Below the pieces are notes generated by a model, which saw nothing but the letters and a program-made list of their open reading frames with translations, did not search any database and was not told where the DNA came from. This document shows, one piece after another, positions 8,915 to 17,458 of a DNA stretch of 38,909 nucleotides; the first letter of the stretch is position 1, and every line of letters starts with the position of its first letter. The stretch comes from Nitrosomonadales bacterium (GTDB taxonomy: Bacteria; Pseudomonadota; Gammaproteobacteria; Burkholderiales; Gallionellaceae). Position numbers and translations under genes: made by a program. The DNA lies in assembly GCA_947475825.1 (NCBI GenBank), contig CANJMS010000013.1:1-38909 (forward strand), written 5' to 3'.

Positions 8915-8999
8915 GCGTGGCAGGCAGCGAAGCAATCCAGAAAAGGGAAGCCTCCCCCCTTTCCCTAGCGGGGGCCACACGCGGCGTTTCTATCTGGAA
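8915..8999. repeat. repeat-like junction between hsdR remnant and polysaccharide cluster
   Basis: The minus strand contains CCCCCGCTAGGGAAAGGGGG followed by a GGATTGCTTCGCTGC stretch, both reminiscent of dispersed intergenic repeats in proteobacterial genomes. It has no coding role and marks where the 5' part of hsdR was lost and where the cluster ends. Confidence 0.45.
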
Positions 9000-10187
9000 C
9001 TAGAGCAATGCCGCTGCAATTTGCTGCACTGCCGCCTCGGGCGAAAAGAGTTTTGCTGACAAGGCACGACACCGGGCAGACACATTTTTGTCAGAAGTTA
9101 TCTCGTCCGCAAGTTTCACCGCCAGTCGCTGCAACGTCTCTGCCGAGTGATCCGTGCAGACACGACCTACACCCGCTCTTTGTATCAACTCCGCCAGATC
9201 ATTACCCGGATTGATGCTCGCCAGCACAGGCAAGCCGGACTGCATATAGGAAAGGAACTTGCCGGGAATGTTATGGGTTTTGTGGCGCGGGTCGAGTGCA
9301 ACGATGCCGACATGACATTGGCTATATAAGCCTGGGATCTCTGAAGGGTCGATCTCGTCGCGGAATACCACGTTATCCAACCCGCGCGCTTTCGCATCCG
9401 CGCGCAAGCGCTGGGCATCACTGCCGCGACCGACGAACAGAAAACCGATGTCTTGTCGATTGCGCAAACGCTCAGCCAGGTCGATCAAAATATTCATGCC
9501 TTGCGCAACGCCCATGTTGCCTGCATAAACAAAAACAGTCCGCCCAACCAACGGGCCATCCACCACCGAAATACTCGACCCAACATCCGGTGCATCAGCC
9601 AGCCAGTTCTGCAATACCTCGACCCGCCGACCATCCTGCTTCGCCCAATCAGAAAAATAGGGTTCATTCCCTTGCGTCTGTACTCCGATCACATCCGCCA
9701 CGGAATACTGATAACGCGCAATGGCTTTGAAAAACCGATAAGGCAAACCACGTCCCATCAAGCCCATATCCACAACCCACTCCGGAAAAATATCCCGAAT
9801 GATTAGATAGCTTCGGCACGAGCTCGATTTTTTCAAAGCATTCGCCAACGGCCCAAGAAAAATCGTTGGCGAATACCACACCACACCTTCCCAACGCACA
9901 TTAGCCAAGGGGCTTTTGCGCAAGTTGCGCAGCATCACGAACGGCAGCAAGAACTCGTTGATGGTTCGTTGTACGTGGCCAATATCTTTGGTGCGTGGTG
10001 CTCTCAGACGCAACACCTGCACGCCATTCATGTCCTCAACCGACCAAGGTTTCGCCAGATCGGCAGACGGAATTATCACGGTAGGAAAGTGCCCTTGCCT
10101 AACCATCTCTTGAGACAGATCGCGCAGTTGCACTGCCGCAGACGTACACATTGGAGGATACGCATCTGCGATTAAAGCAATACGCAC
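9000..10187 (-). CDS. wbuB: glycosyltransferase family 4, WbuB-like
   Basis: A GT-B fold transferase of about 395 residues. The N-terminus MRIALIADAYPPMCTSAAVQ and the C-terminal donor-binding half (VFVYAGNMGVAQGMN, FVGRGSDAQRL) match the WbuB/WcaI-like group. In E. coli O26-type clusters wbuB follows fnlABC, and it is a candidate L-FucNAc transferase. The same position directly after fnlC here supports that use. The first possible start is TTG at 10193, but GTG at 10187 gives the N-terminus usual in the family and is preferred. It is the last gene of the cluster, and the expected downstream initiating sugar-phosphate transferase is missing because hsdR debris follows. Confidence 0.85.
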   Translation of the reverse strand: MRIALIADAYPPMCTSAAVQLRDLSQEMVRQGHFPTVIIPSADLAKPWSVEDMNGVQVLRLRAPRTKDIGHVQRTINEFLLPFVMLRNLRKSPLANVRWEGVVWYSPTIFLGPLANALKKSSSCRSYLIIRDIFPEWVVDMGLMGRGLPYRFFKAIARYQYSVADVIGVQTQGNEPYFSDWAKQDGRRVEVLQNWLADAPDVGSSISVVDGPLVGRTVFVYAGNMGVAQGMNILIDLAERLRNRQDIGFLFVGRGSDAQRLRADAKARGLDNVVFRDEIDPSEIPGLYSQCHVGIVALDPRHKTHNIPGKFLSYMQSGLPVLASINPGNDLAELIQRAGVGRVCTDHSAETLQRLAVKLADEITSDKNVSARCRALSAKLFSPEAAVQQIAAALL

Positions 10188-10194
10188 AATCAAC

Positions 10195-11319
10195 TTATTT
10201 AGACCAGACAGTACGATTCACATAATCGACGTAGCTCATCACGACGCGTAGCAGTTGCTTGGAGACCGCACCGGCTTCGTAATCTGCTACTGGCCGCATT
10301 ACGCGCTTGGTCTTGTCATGTTGGGCGATGATCACGCGCACCGAATCCAGCACCCGCTCTTTTTTCAGCCCGCTCATGATAAGCGTGCCCACGTCCATCC
10401 CCTCGGGACGTTCGTGTGCATTGCGTATAGTGATTGCGGGCAGATTAAGCAACGAAGCCTCCTCGGTGATCGTGCCACTATCGGACACGACGCACAGTGC
10501 CTCCATCTGCAACTTGATGTAGTCGCAGAAACCGAACGGCTTGAGGAATTGGATATGCGGATTGAGCTTGCCCAACTCCATGGTGTCGAGTCGCTTTTTG
10601 GTGCGAGGGTGGGTTGATACGATGACAGGGCAATCGTAAGTCTCAGCCAAGCCATTGAGCGTCTCGACCATATTCGCCATGTTTTCCGGGCTGTCGATGT
10701 TCTCCTCGCGGTGCGCGCTCACGATAAAGAACTTGTTCGGCACCAGCCCCATGCGCTTGAGCACATCCGACTGCACGATCTTCGGCATGTAATGATCCAG
10801 CACCTCGCGCATGTGCGAGCCGGTCTTGATGATGGTTTCGGGACGGATACCCTCGGCGATCAAGTATCGACGTGCATGCTCGGTCAGTACCAGATTGATG
10901 TCGCTCAGGTGATCCAGCACCTTGCGGTTCAGCTCTTCCGGCACGCGTTGATCGAAGCAACGGTTTCCCGCTTCCATGTGGAACACCGGAATTTTGCGGC
11001 GCTTGGCAGAGATCACCGCCAGACAGGAGTTGGTGTCCCCGTAAAGCATGACAGCATCCGGTTCTTCCTTTTCCATGACCGCATCGGATTTTTCAATCAC
11101 GCGCGCGACAGTCTGTGCTGCGTTCTCACCCACGGCCTCCAGAAAATAATCCGGCTTGCGTATGCCCAAGTCATCGAAAAAAACCTGATTCAATTCGTAA
11201 TCGTAGTTCTGCCCGGTGTGTACCAAAACATGTTGGGTGTGCTGATCGAATTCGGTGATCACCCGGCTCATCTTGATAAGCTCAGGACGCGTCCCGACAA
11301 TGGTCATCACTTTAAGCAT
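10195..11319 (-). CDS. fnlC: UDP-N-acetylglucosamine 2-epimerase family, UDP-L-FucNAc synthesis
   Basis: A 374-residue non-hydrolysing 2-epimerase (WecB fold). Features are the N-terminal TIVGTRPELIKMSRVI, YGDTNSCLAVISAKR, HMEAGNRCFDQRVPEELNRK and the SDSGTITEEASLL loop that binds the UDP group. The exact wording HMEAGNRCFDQRVPEE resembles the FnlC/WbjD/CapG branch, which carries out the last step to UDP-N-acetyl-L-fucosamine, rather than WecB. It starts 8 bp inside the end of fnlA, so the two are translationally coupled. Confidence 0.9.
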   Translation of the reverse strand: MLKVMTIVGTRPELIKMSRVITEFDQHTQHVLVHTGQNYDYELNQVFFDDLGIRKPDYFLEAVGENAAQTVARVIEKSDAVMEKEEPDAVMLYGDTNSCLAVISAKRRKIPVFHMEAGNRCFDQRVPEELNRKVLDHLSDINLVLTEHARRYLIAEGIRPETIIKTGSHMREVLDHYMPKIVQSDVLKRMGLVPNKFFIVSAHREENIDSPENMANMVETLNGLAETYDCPVIVSTHPRTKKRLDTMELGKLNPHIQFLKPFGFCDYIKLQMEALCVVSDSGTITEEASLLNLPAITIRNAHERPEGMDVGTLIMSGLKKERVLDSVRVIIAQHDKTKRVMRPVADYEAGAVSKQLLRVVMSYVDYVNRTVWSK

Positions 11320-12334
11320 TTAGCTCATCCTTAATAAAATCCAGTTTTAATAGTAGCGACTTAATCTGTTCAACATTCAGTCGATTTGTATTGTGCGAGG
11401 TGTAATCTTCTGAATGCGAAATTTTCTCCTCACCCTCACTGAAATATTGGGCGTAATTCAGGTCGCGGTTGTCCGCCGGGATGCGGTAATAGCCACCCAT
11501 GTCTTGTGCATGCGCCATCTCTTCACGCGAGATCAGCGATTCAAATAATTTCTCGCCATGGCGGGTGCCAATGATCCGAGCCTCTTCCTTGCCTCCGAAC
11601 ATCTCTGTGAGTGCCTGCGCCAAATCCGCCACAGTTGAAGCAGGCGCTTTCTGCACGAAGATGTCGCCCTGCTTGCCGTGTTTGAACGCATACAACACCA
11701 GATCCACGGAATCTTCCAACGACATCAGAAAGCGCGTCATGTTCGGATCGGTAACCGTGAGTGGCTTGCCTTCTTTAAGCTGGGACACGAACAAGGGAAT
11801 AACCGAACCGCGTGACGCCATCACATTGCCGTAACGCGTCGCACAAAATATCGTCTCGTCTTCGCACTGCATGCGCGCCTTTGCGACCATCAGTTTCTCT
11901 GCCATCGCTTTGGAGATACCCATTGCGTTGATGGGATACACCGCCTTGTCCGTACTGAGCACCACTACACGCTTTACGCCGTTAGCGGTCGCCGCATTCA
12001 TCACATTCTCAGTGCCGATGACATTAGTGCGTACAGCCTCCATCGGATAGAACTCACACGAAGGCACTTGCTTCAATGCAGCAGCATGAAACACATAATC
12101 CACCCCTTTCATCGCTTGAGAAATACTGGCGTAATCGCGGACATCACCGATATAGAACTTCAGTTTTGAATTGTTCATTGCGATGCGCATTTCCTCCTGC
12201 TTTTTCTCATCACGACTGAAAATGCGTATTTCTCGCACTTTGGTCGATAGGAAGCGCTTGAGCACAGTGTTACCGAAAGAGCCTGTGCCGCCGGTAATCA
12301 TTAATACTTTATCTGCAAACATGCTATTGCTCAC
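11312..12334 (-). CDS. fnlA: UDP-GlcNAc 4,6-dehydratase/5-epimerase (FnlA/WbjB/CapE)
   Basis: A 340-residue extended SDR that starts UDP-L-FucNAc synthesis by 4,6-dehydration and C5 epimerisation of UDP-GlcNAc. The NAD(P) motif GGTGSFG is at 15-21 and the active-site stretch STDKAVYPINAMGISKAMAEKLM contains MxxxK in place of YxxxK, normal for this FlaA1/CapE-type subfamily. A second possible start (Met5, 12322) lies directly after the upstream stop, with GAGGGTGAG as ribosome binding site, and may be the true one. Its position before fnlC fixes the pathway. Confidence 0.93.
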   Translation of the reverse strand: MSNSMFADKVLMITGGTGSFGNTVLKRFLSTKVREIRIFSRDEKKQEEMRIAMNNSKLKFYIGDVRDYASISQAMKGVDYVFHAAALKQVPSCEFYPMEAVRTNVIGTENVMNAATANGVKRVVVLSTDKAVYPINAMGISKAMAEKLMVAKARMQCEDETIFCATRYGNVMASRGSVIPLFVSQLKEGKPLTVTDPNMTRFLMSLEDSVDLVLYAFKHGKQGDIFVQKAPASTVADLAQALTEMFGGKEEARIIGTRHGEKLFESLISREEMAHAQDMGGYYRIPADNRDLNYAQYFSEGEEKISHSEDYTSHNTNRLNVEQIKSLLLKLDFIKDELNA

Positions 12335-13097
12335 CCTCTCTTATGGTTCCTACCTGTGCAAATTTTGGTTTCAACAAAAAACTATCACGCCTGCAATTTT
12401 TAATGAGGAGCATACGCCGTGGCAAAGAAACACCCTCCTGTTTACCTGTCACTGTGGCCACAACGTTGAATCCCAACGATTCGAACATCCTTTTCCATTC
12501 CTGATGTGACCTGAATCGAACCCCGACGCCAAAGGTATTTGCCTTGAGTGAAGGTAATATTTTTGCAATTAAATTCCCCAATTTAGACAATGCTGAATTG
12601 CTGGTAATTTGATAAATCAACCAGCCGGAAAATCCGGCTGCGCCATATGACTCATAGATATATTCATTGACAAATATTGCGGGTGCTTTTGAATGCCATG
12701 CTGATAATGCGCGCCTTTGCAAATCGCTGGTTTCCGCTTCCGATTTTCCAACCAAGTGATGAAGAATCAGATTAAAACAAATCACACCCTCATCTCCTGC
12801 TATGGTCGGATTCAAGGCATCGCCATGTGCCGCGTCGATACCCTCCCCTTGGCAATGTGTTACAGATTGCATATCCGTATCGAGAACGCGAACCTTGAAT
12901 GGCGTGGTGGCTAGCAGTGCCTTGGCGAAATATCCACAGCCCCCGCCGATATCGACAACGCAGCCCGAAGATGGATCAACTGCCGGGCCAAGCAGCTTGA
13001 TGAAATCACGCACTTGGCTTTCTACAAAGTTGTCGTGGTAGAAAGCCTCTATTTGATTCTGCGACAATGTTTGTTGCGAATTTTGCATCTTGATCAA
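12324..13097 (-). CDS. class I SAM-dependent methyltransferase
   Basis: A 257-residue methyltransferase with the SAM-binding motif VVDIGGGCGYFAKALL at about 48-63 and an acidic strand end VRVLDTD. The acceptor is unknown. Its position between the reductase-like gene and fnlA, with 3 bp to the former and an 11-bp overlap with the latter, suggests it acts on this polysaccharide or on a sugar in it. This gene is not part of the classical fnlABC set, so it is an insertion into the pathway order. Confidence 0.78.
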   Translation of the reverse strand: MIKMQNSQQTLSQNQIEAFYHDNFVESQVRDFIKLLGPAVDPSSGCVVDIGGGCGYFAKALLATTPFKVRVLDTDMQSVTHCQGEGIDAAHGDALNPTIAGDEGVICFNLILHHLVGKSEAETSDLQRRALSAWHSKAPAIFVNEYIYESYGAAGFSGWLIYQITSNSALSKLGNLIAKILPSLKANTFGVGVRFRSHQEWKRMFESLGFNVVATVTGKQEGVSLPRRMLLIKNCRRDSFLLKPKFAQVGTIREGEQ

Positions 13098-13100
13098 TCT

Positions 13101-14000
13101 TTAAGCTTGGTTGGTCGGCATGAATTCATGCATGCGCTTAATCAATACCGCCCACTCAGCTGGGACGTATCCGGTTGCCAGCCTGAAACGTTTTGAATCC
13201 AGTGATCGGTCAATAGTGAATGCATCGTCAGGCACGATCTCAATTGTTTTCCCATATTCCTGTGCCACCAGTTTCAGTAGATCGAATTTATTGATAGGCG
13301 CAGCAGACACGTGATAAAGGCCGTGCAGTTCAGGATGAGGAATCACGGAATCGTGAATGATGCGCGCGATTTCCACCGTGGGTAGCCCGGAAAAAATAGC
13401 GCGCTTAAATCCCTTGACGCTGCCTTCTTGCGCCAAAAACCACCCCACCAGACTGCGTGCACCAGCCAGTTCATGGCCGATGATGGAAGTCCTCAAGGTA
13501 ATGGCATGGGGATAGTCCACTTCCCCGAGGTATTTACTGCGTCCGTAAAGGTCATTGGCGTCGGCGATATCCGCTTCCGTGTACATGCCTTTTTCTCCCG
13601 AAAACACGCAATCTGTACTCATGTGTACAAAACGTGCCCCGGCCACCTCGCACAGCCGTGCCAGCCGATGCGGCAGCAGTGCATTGATGGGAATGGCGCC
13701 CAATGGGTCGTCAGCCTCGGCCAACTGCTTGACCAGTCCGACGCAGTTGATGACCACATCCGGATGCACGACGGCAAACAGCCGCGTCAGACTGTCAATA
13801 TTTTCTACATCGACACCCGTAATGACACTCGAATGCAAGTCGTTTGGTAGAAGGCGCAGCGCAGCAGATGATCTGACAGACCCGAAAACCTGGTACCCCG
13901 GGCTTTGCGCGAACAGGCGCAGTACCGCATTGCCCAGCATGCCGGATGCCCCCAGAACCAATACTCGTACAGGCTTGTTTGTCATGACTTCACACTTCAT
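13101..14000 (-). CDS. RmlD-like sugar-nucleotide reductase, probably replacing FnlB
   Basis: A 299-residue SDR of the RmlD/NAD-sugar-reductase type. It has the GASGMLGNAVLRLF nucleotide motif at 17-30, the HMSTDCVFSGEKGMYTE region and the catalytic YGRSK (Tyr in YxxxK). The usual second enzyme of UDP-L-FucNAc synthesis, FnlB/WbjC/CapF, is about 370 residues with a C-terminal cupin domain. That domain is absent here. Since fnlA and fnlC lie just downstream, this protein probably supplies the keto reduction. The product stereochemistry (for example FucNAc versus a QuiNAc/RhaNAc-like sugar) cannot be read from sequence. A start at Met6 (13985) is also possible. Confidence 0.8.
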   Translation of the reverse strand: MKCEVMTNKPVRVLVLGASGMLGNAVLRLFAQSPGYQVFGSVRSSAALRLLPNDLHSSVITGVDVENIDSLTRLFAVVHPDVVINCVGLVKQLAEADDPLGAIPINALLPHRLARLCEVAGARFVHMSTDCVFSGEKGMYTEADIADANDLYGRSKYLGEVDYPHAITLRTSIIGHELAGARSLVGWFLAQEGSVKGFKRAIFSGLPTVEIARIIHDSVIPHPELHGLYHVSAAPINKFDLLKLVAQEYGKTIEIVPDDAFTIDRSLDSKRFRLATGYVPAEWAVLIKRMHEFMPTNQA

Positions 14001-14057
14001 ATTTCAAAATCAAAAGGGATCAAGTCACACAGTAGTGTTGGTTCAGCAACAGAATAT

Positions 14058-15182
14058 TCATTGGGTGACCAATCCGGTGATGTGTTGCCAAGTCGTCCGC
14101 GATGTTTTGGCCCAGTCGAAGTCAGCGCTGCGCCGGGCTGCTGCCGCCGCGAGTTCGTTTCGGTGCGATTCGTCCCGTAAGACCCGAAGCAACGCGTCGC
14201 AGATGCTCTTCGGATCGGTGGGGGAGAAATAGCCCACGGCGTCGACGCCAAATTCGGGCATCGGCATCACGTCTGATGACAAGACGGGCCGCCCGGCGCC
14301 CAGTGCCTCAAGCAGTATGTTGGGGCAGTTCTCGCACGACGAGGCAAACAAATTTACCGTGGCATGGTGGTATGCAGCAGGCAGATCAGCATAGGCGACA
14401 GGCCCGACGACGAGGATCTGCTCCTCAAGTCCTTTATTTCGGGCCAGCTCGGTAACCTTACGTACCAGCACTTCGTCCGTCTCGCCGACCAGCAGCAATT
14501 TGTAGCGGCTGGCCAAATCCGATGGCAACGCCGCAAAAGCCGATGCAACCTCGAACTGGTGCTTGTACACATCGAAGCGGGATACGTACAGCAAATATTC
14601 ACCCGTTGGCAGCCAAGCTGGCCGCTGCAGTGTCTGTGCATGCGTGCGGAATGCTTCGTTGATTCCGTGCGGGATCGTGACCGGGTTGCCCACACGCGTT
14701 AGCGCTTCGATGGTGCGCCGCGCATGGTCGGAGATGAAGATGGTCAGGCCCGCGTCTGCCATACTGCGCAGCATGACACGCTTAAGAATAAAGTTGCGAA
14801 CCTTCTGCAGACCAAGCGGGATGCGTGCAAGCGCCGCAGGGTCGAAGGGGATCATGTTACGAAACATAGTCACTGTTTTGCAGCCAGAAGGAACATTTTT
14901 TAACGCGATGACGCCTCCTGGACAGAACAAAATCTGAGCACTCTCCTTGGCGAGGACACGCGGCAGAACAACCTTTTCCCACAGGGTGCGCAGCACCGGA
15001 TTTTCGGTCGGCCAGATAGTAATGCCGCGACGGATGCGCCGATCCTCCGGCAAGCGCAGCGAGGCCGGCGCGTAGATCAAGATGTCCAGATCCGGCTGCT
15101 CGGGCAGGTGAGCCAACAGGTTCTTCAGATAGGTCTGCCCGCCTCCGAGGCGTGCCGACAGGGCGTTGATGACTATCTTCAT
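14058..15182 (-). CDS. glycosyltransferase family 4
   Basis: A 374-residue GT-B glycosyltransferase. The N-terminal acceptor domain begins MKIVINALSARLGGGQTYLKNLL. The C-terminal donor domain has YLLYVSRFDVYKHQ, LLLVGETDE and the sugar-nucleotide signature SSCENCPNILLEALGAGRPVLSS, equivalent to the EX7E motif. It adds one sugar to the lipid-linked repeat unit on the cytoplasmic side. Donor and linkage are not predictable. This gene and the next methyltransferase look clearly more GC-rich than neighbouring capK and wzy genes, which suggests a separate origin. Confidence 0.87.
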   Translation of the reverse strand: MKIVINALSARLGGGQTYLKNLLAHLPEQPDLDILIYAPASLRLPEDRRIRRGITIWPTENPVLRTLWEKVVLPRVLAKESAQILFCPGGVIALKNVPSGCKTVTMFRNMIPFDPAALARIPLGLQKVRNFILKRVMLRSMADAGLTIFISDHARRTIEALTRVGNPVTIPHGINEAFRTHAQTLQRPAWLPTGEYLLYVSRFDVYKHQFEVASAFAALPSDLASRYKLLLVGETDEVLVRKVTELARNKGLEEQILVVGPVAYADLPAAYHHATVNLFASSCENCPNILLEALGAGRPVLSSDVMPMPEFGVDAVGYFSPTDPKSICDALLRVLRDESHRNELAAAAARRSADFDWAKTSRTTWQHITGLVTQ

Positions 15183-15226
15183 CGTGATGTCTAGAGTCCG
15201 AAGTTCATGGTATCTGACTCCGGCAA

Positions 15227-16204
15227 TTACACCGGACGCCGTCCAGAACCGACCACGCCATTCAGTCCAGGGCGCACATTAATGTCTTCGAACCCCGCTT
15301 CCCGGAACCAGCCCGTCACCGATTCCAGCGACTGCGGATGATCGTGGGCCGGTGAGTACATGTCGAAGGTGTCAAGGATCGCCCACTGAACATTCAGCTC
15401 GGAGGCCAGTCCCAGGTGCGAGTACTCGACGATCGGGACAAAACGCGCCCCGAAACGCCCAGCGATGCGGCGCAACAGCCGGGCGACAGGCACCAGCGGC
15501 GGTGTCACCACCTCGATGAGGCGGTAAAGAGTCTCCTTGCGCATGCGCCGCGTGATCGGTCGCAGCAAATACTTCCACTGCAGCAGCGCGGCGAAGTTTC
15601 GCGTGTAGGCATCGATTACCAGCTGGCCGCCCGGCCGCACGTACTTTGCCAAGCTGCGGAAGGCGGCCTGCGGGTCTGGCGTGTGTTGCACCACGCCTAG
15701 GCACACGACCTTGTCGAACGATGCCTTGGCCAGTGGGATGTTGAAGATATCGCCCTGAAAGAAGTGCAGTCGCGGCGAAGGCGCCTGGTTGCGCGCATTG
15801 GCGTCAACAGCGGACGAATAGTCGAAGGTGACCAGGTAGGCGCCACTGGCGGCCAGCACCTCGGTGAAACGGCCGGCGCCGGAACCGGCCTCCAGAACGC
15901 GCTGGCCGTGCAGGTTGGACTTTCCGCCAATCGCCGTCCACAGCCGGTCATGACTGATCGGCAGGCCCGAATGGCTGTCTAGCTGCGTGCGTGCGTGGCG
16001 GTTCCATTGAAAGCCGAACGACTCTGCGTAATTGGATGCCGGCACGAACCGAGGTATTCCTTCAAGGATGGGATAACGGTTATGACCGTCTTCAGAAATC
16101 AGCCAACCCGCCTGAATTTCTTGCCCATGATCAACATCCTCTTGCAGCATTAAACACTGCCCAGTCTTCGGGCAGCGCAGTAGTTCCAGCAATTCAATTT
16201 TCAC
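15227..16204 (-). CDS. SAM-dependent methyltransferase with N-terminal Trm112-like segment
   Basis: This 325-residue protein starts with a Trm112/zinc-ribbon-like segment (LLELLRCPKTGQCL ... RYPILEGIPRFVP, about 1-52), followed by a class I methyltransferase domain with VLEAGSGAGRFTEVLA at about 100-115, the acidic VTFDYSSA strand and VVCLGVVQHTPDP. The Trm112-like part keeps only one clear CP pair. Such proteins are common in O-antigen clusters, but the target is unknown. Confidence 0.82.
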   Translation of the reverse strand: MKIELLELLRCPKTGQCLMLQEDVDHGQEIQAGWLISEDGHNRYPILEGIPRFVPASNYAESFGFQWNRHARTQLDSHSGLPISHDRLWTAIGGKSNLHGQRVLEAGSGAGRFTEVLAASGAYLVTFDYSSAVDANARNQAPSPRLHFFQGDIFNIPLAKASFDKVVCLGVVQHTPDPQAAFRSLAKYVRPGGQLVIDAYTRNFAALLQWKYLLRPITRRMRKETLYRLIEVVTPPLVPVARLLRRIAGRFGARFVPIVEYSHLGLASELNVQWAILDTFDMYSPAHDHPQSLESVTGWFREAGFEDINVRPGLNGVVGSGRRPV

Positions 16205-16222
16205 AAACAGACTCCAGCAACA

Positions 16223-17289
16223 TTAAAAAGTAACCCCATATTCCCGCCGCCATAACTCAAACAGCACCAAGGCAAACAATCGCTCACCATTGTTGCGCCC
16301 CTGCTCTTGGCCGCGCAGCAGACCATCGACCGTGCCTGCATCGAAGCTGCACTTCGGGTCACACAACACCTCATGAAACAGCACCCTGAATGCTCCACCT
16401 TTCAGCCACTCACCCAGCGGTATTGAAAAGCCCTGCTTGCGCTGGCGGTCAAACTCGGGCGGCAGCACACGGGCGGTCAGGCGCTTGAGCAATATCTTCT
16501 TGTCCTGCGCAGTTGCTTTCAGATGCGATGGCACTTTGCCAAACGCAAACTCGATCAAACGGTAGTCAAGAAACGGGGCGCGCAATTCCAGCGAATTCAA
16601 CATGCTGGCCCGATCCACCTTGACCAAAATATCTTCTGCCAAGTAATTGGCAAAATCCATGCGGGTAACGCGTTGCAGCAGGTCGGGGTGCACCGGTACT
16701 CGGCTGCGCAGCACATCCTCGGCCTGCGCGCGCCAACCCGACTGGGCTGCCAACAAACGACCTCGCGTGGTGGCATCAAAGCAAGAGGCAATCAGCGGCA
16801 AACCCTTGTCCAAGTCCACCCCCAAGCCTTGCAACCAGTTGCGCCCCTTTACGCCCACCGGCAACAGCTTTTCGGCAGCCAAGGCAATGCCATTACGCAT
16901 AGGGCGTGGTAGTGGCCCCAACTTTTTCTGCATCCACTGCAAGCGGCTGTAATGCCCATAGCCACCAAACAACTCATCGCCACCATCGCCGCCCAAGGCC
17001 ACTGTGCAGTGTTGGCGCACCAACTGGCTGACCAGAATGGTGGATTCGTCGATGACTCCGACCTTTCTGGAATGCTCAACGTGCCCGCTGCATCGTGCAT
17101 GGGCTGATGCCCGGCGGGCGACAGGTCAATAATCGCCAGCCTCCGCTGCGCCAAGCCCACCCGACCATCCGCCGACCACCACTCCCCCGCATCATCCGGC
17201 CCGCGATGCGTCATGGCATCGCGGCCAATGGCCAGCCAGCCGCGACGGGTTTGGGGAGTGTTAGAGACTATTCCGACGGTGCCGCACAT
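16223..17289 (-). pseudogene. asnB: asparagine synthase-like amidotransferase with internal deletion
   Basis: The gene starts properly as MCGTVGIVSN (catalytic Cys2 after Met removal) and runs through HRGPDDAGEWW and QPMHDAAGTLS, about 65 residues of the glutaminase domain. Around 17060-17090 the sequence jumps in another frame to DESTILVSQLVRQH and VALGGDGGDELFGGYGHY of the synthetase domain, which then runs normally to 16223. Roughly 250 residues are missing, including the rest of the glutaminase domain and the PP-loop (SGGxDS), and the two parts are out of frame. Similar enzymes in O-antigen clusters amidate uronic acids, so this loss may leave a GalNAcA residue as the free acid. An assembly error is a second explanation. 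Confidence 0.85.
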
Positions 17290-17458
17290 GTAAATTGATT
17301 CCCTGAAATTACCGTGATACTCGCAAAGCATACCCAATCGGCTTCGGGCGCAGAAAATACTTGTTAGTTCTCATCCATAAACACTCAAATTTTCAGGGCT
17401 GGCCGCAGCCAATTTTTTCCAGTCGCCGCGAATTGAACACTTTCTTTTGCTATAAATT

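Noticed and set aside
8915-8980. GTG start for the hsdR frame
   Set aside because: The first 22 codons come from repeat-like DNA, and family similarity begins only at FATIQKF.
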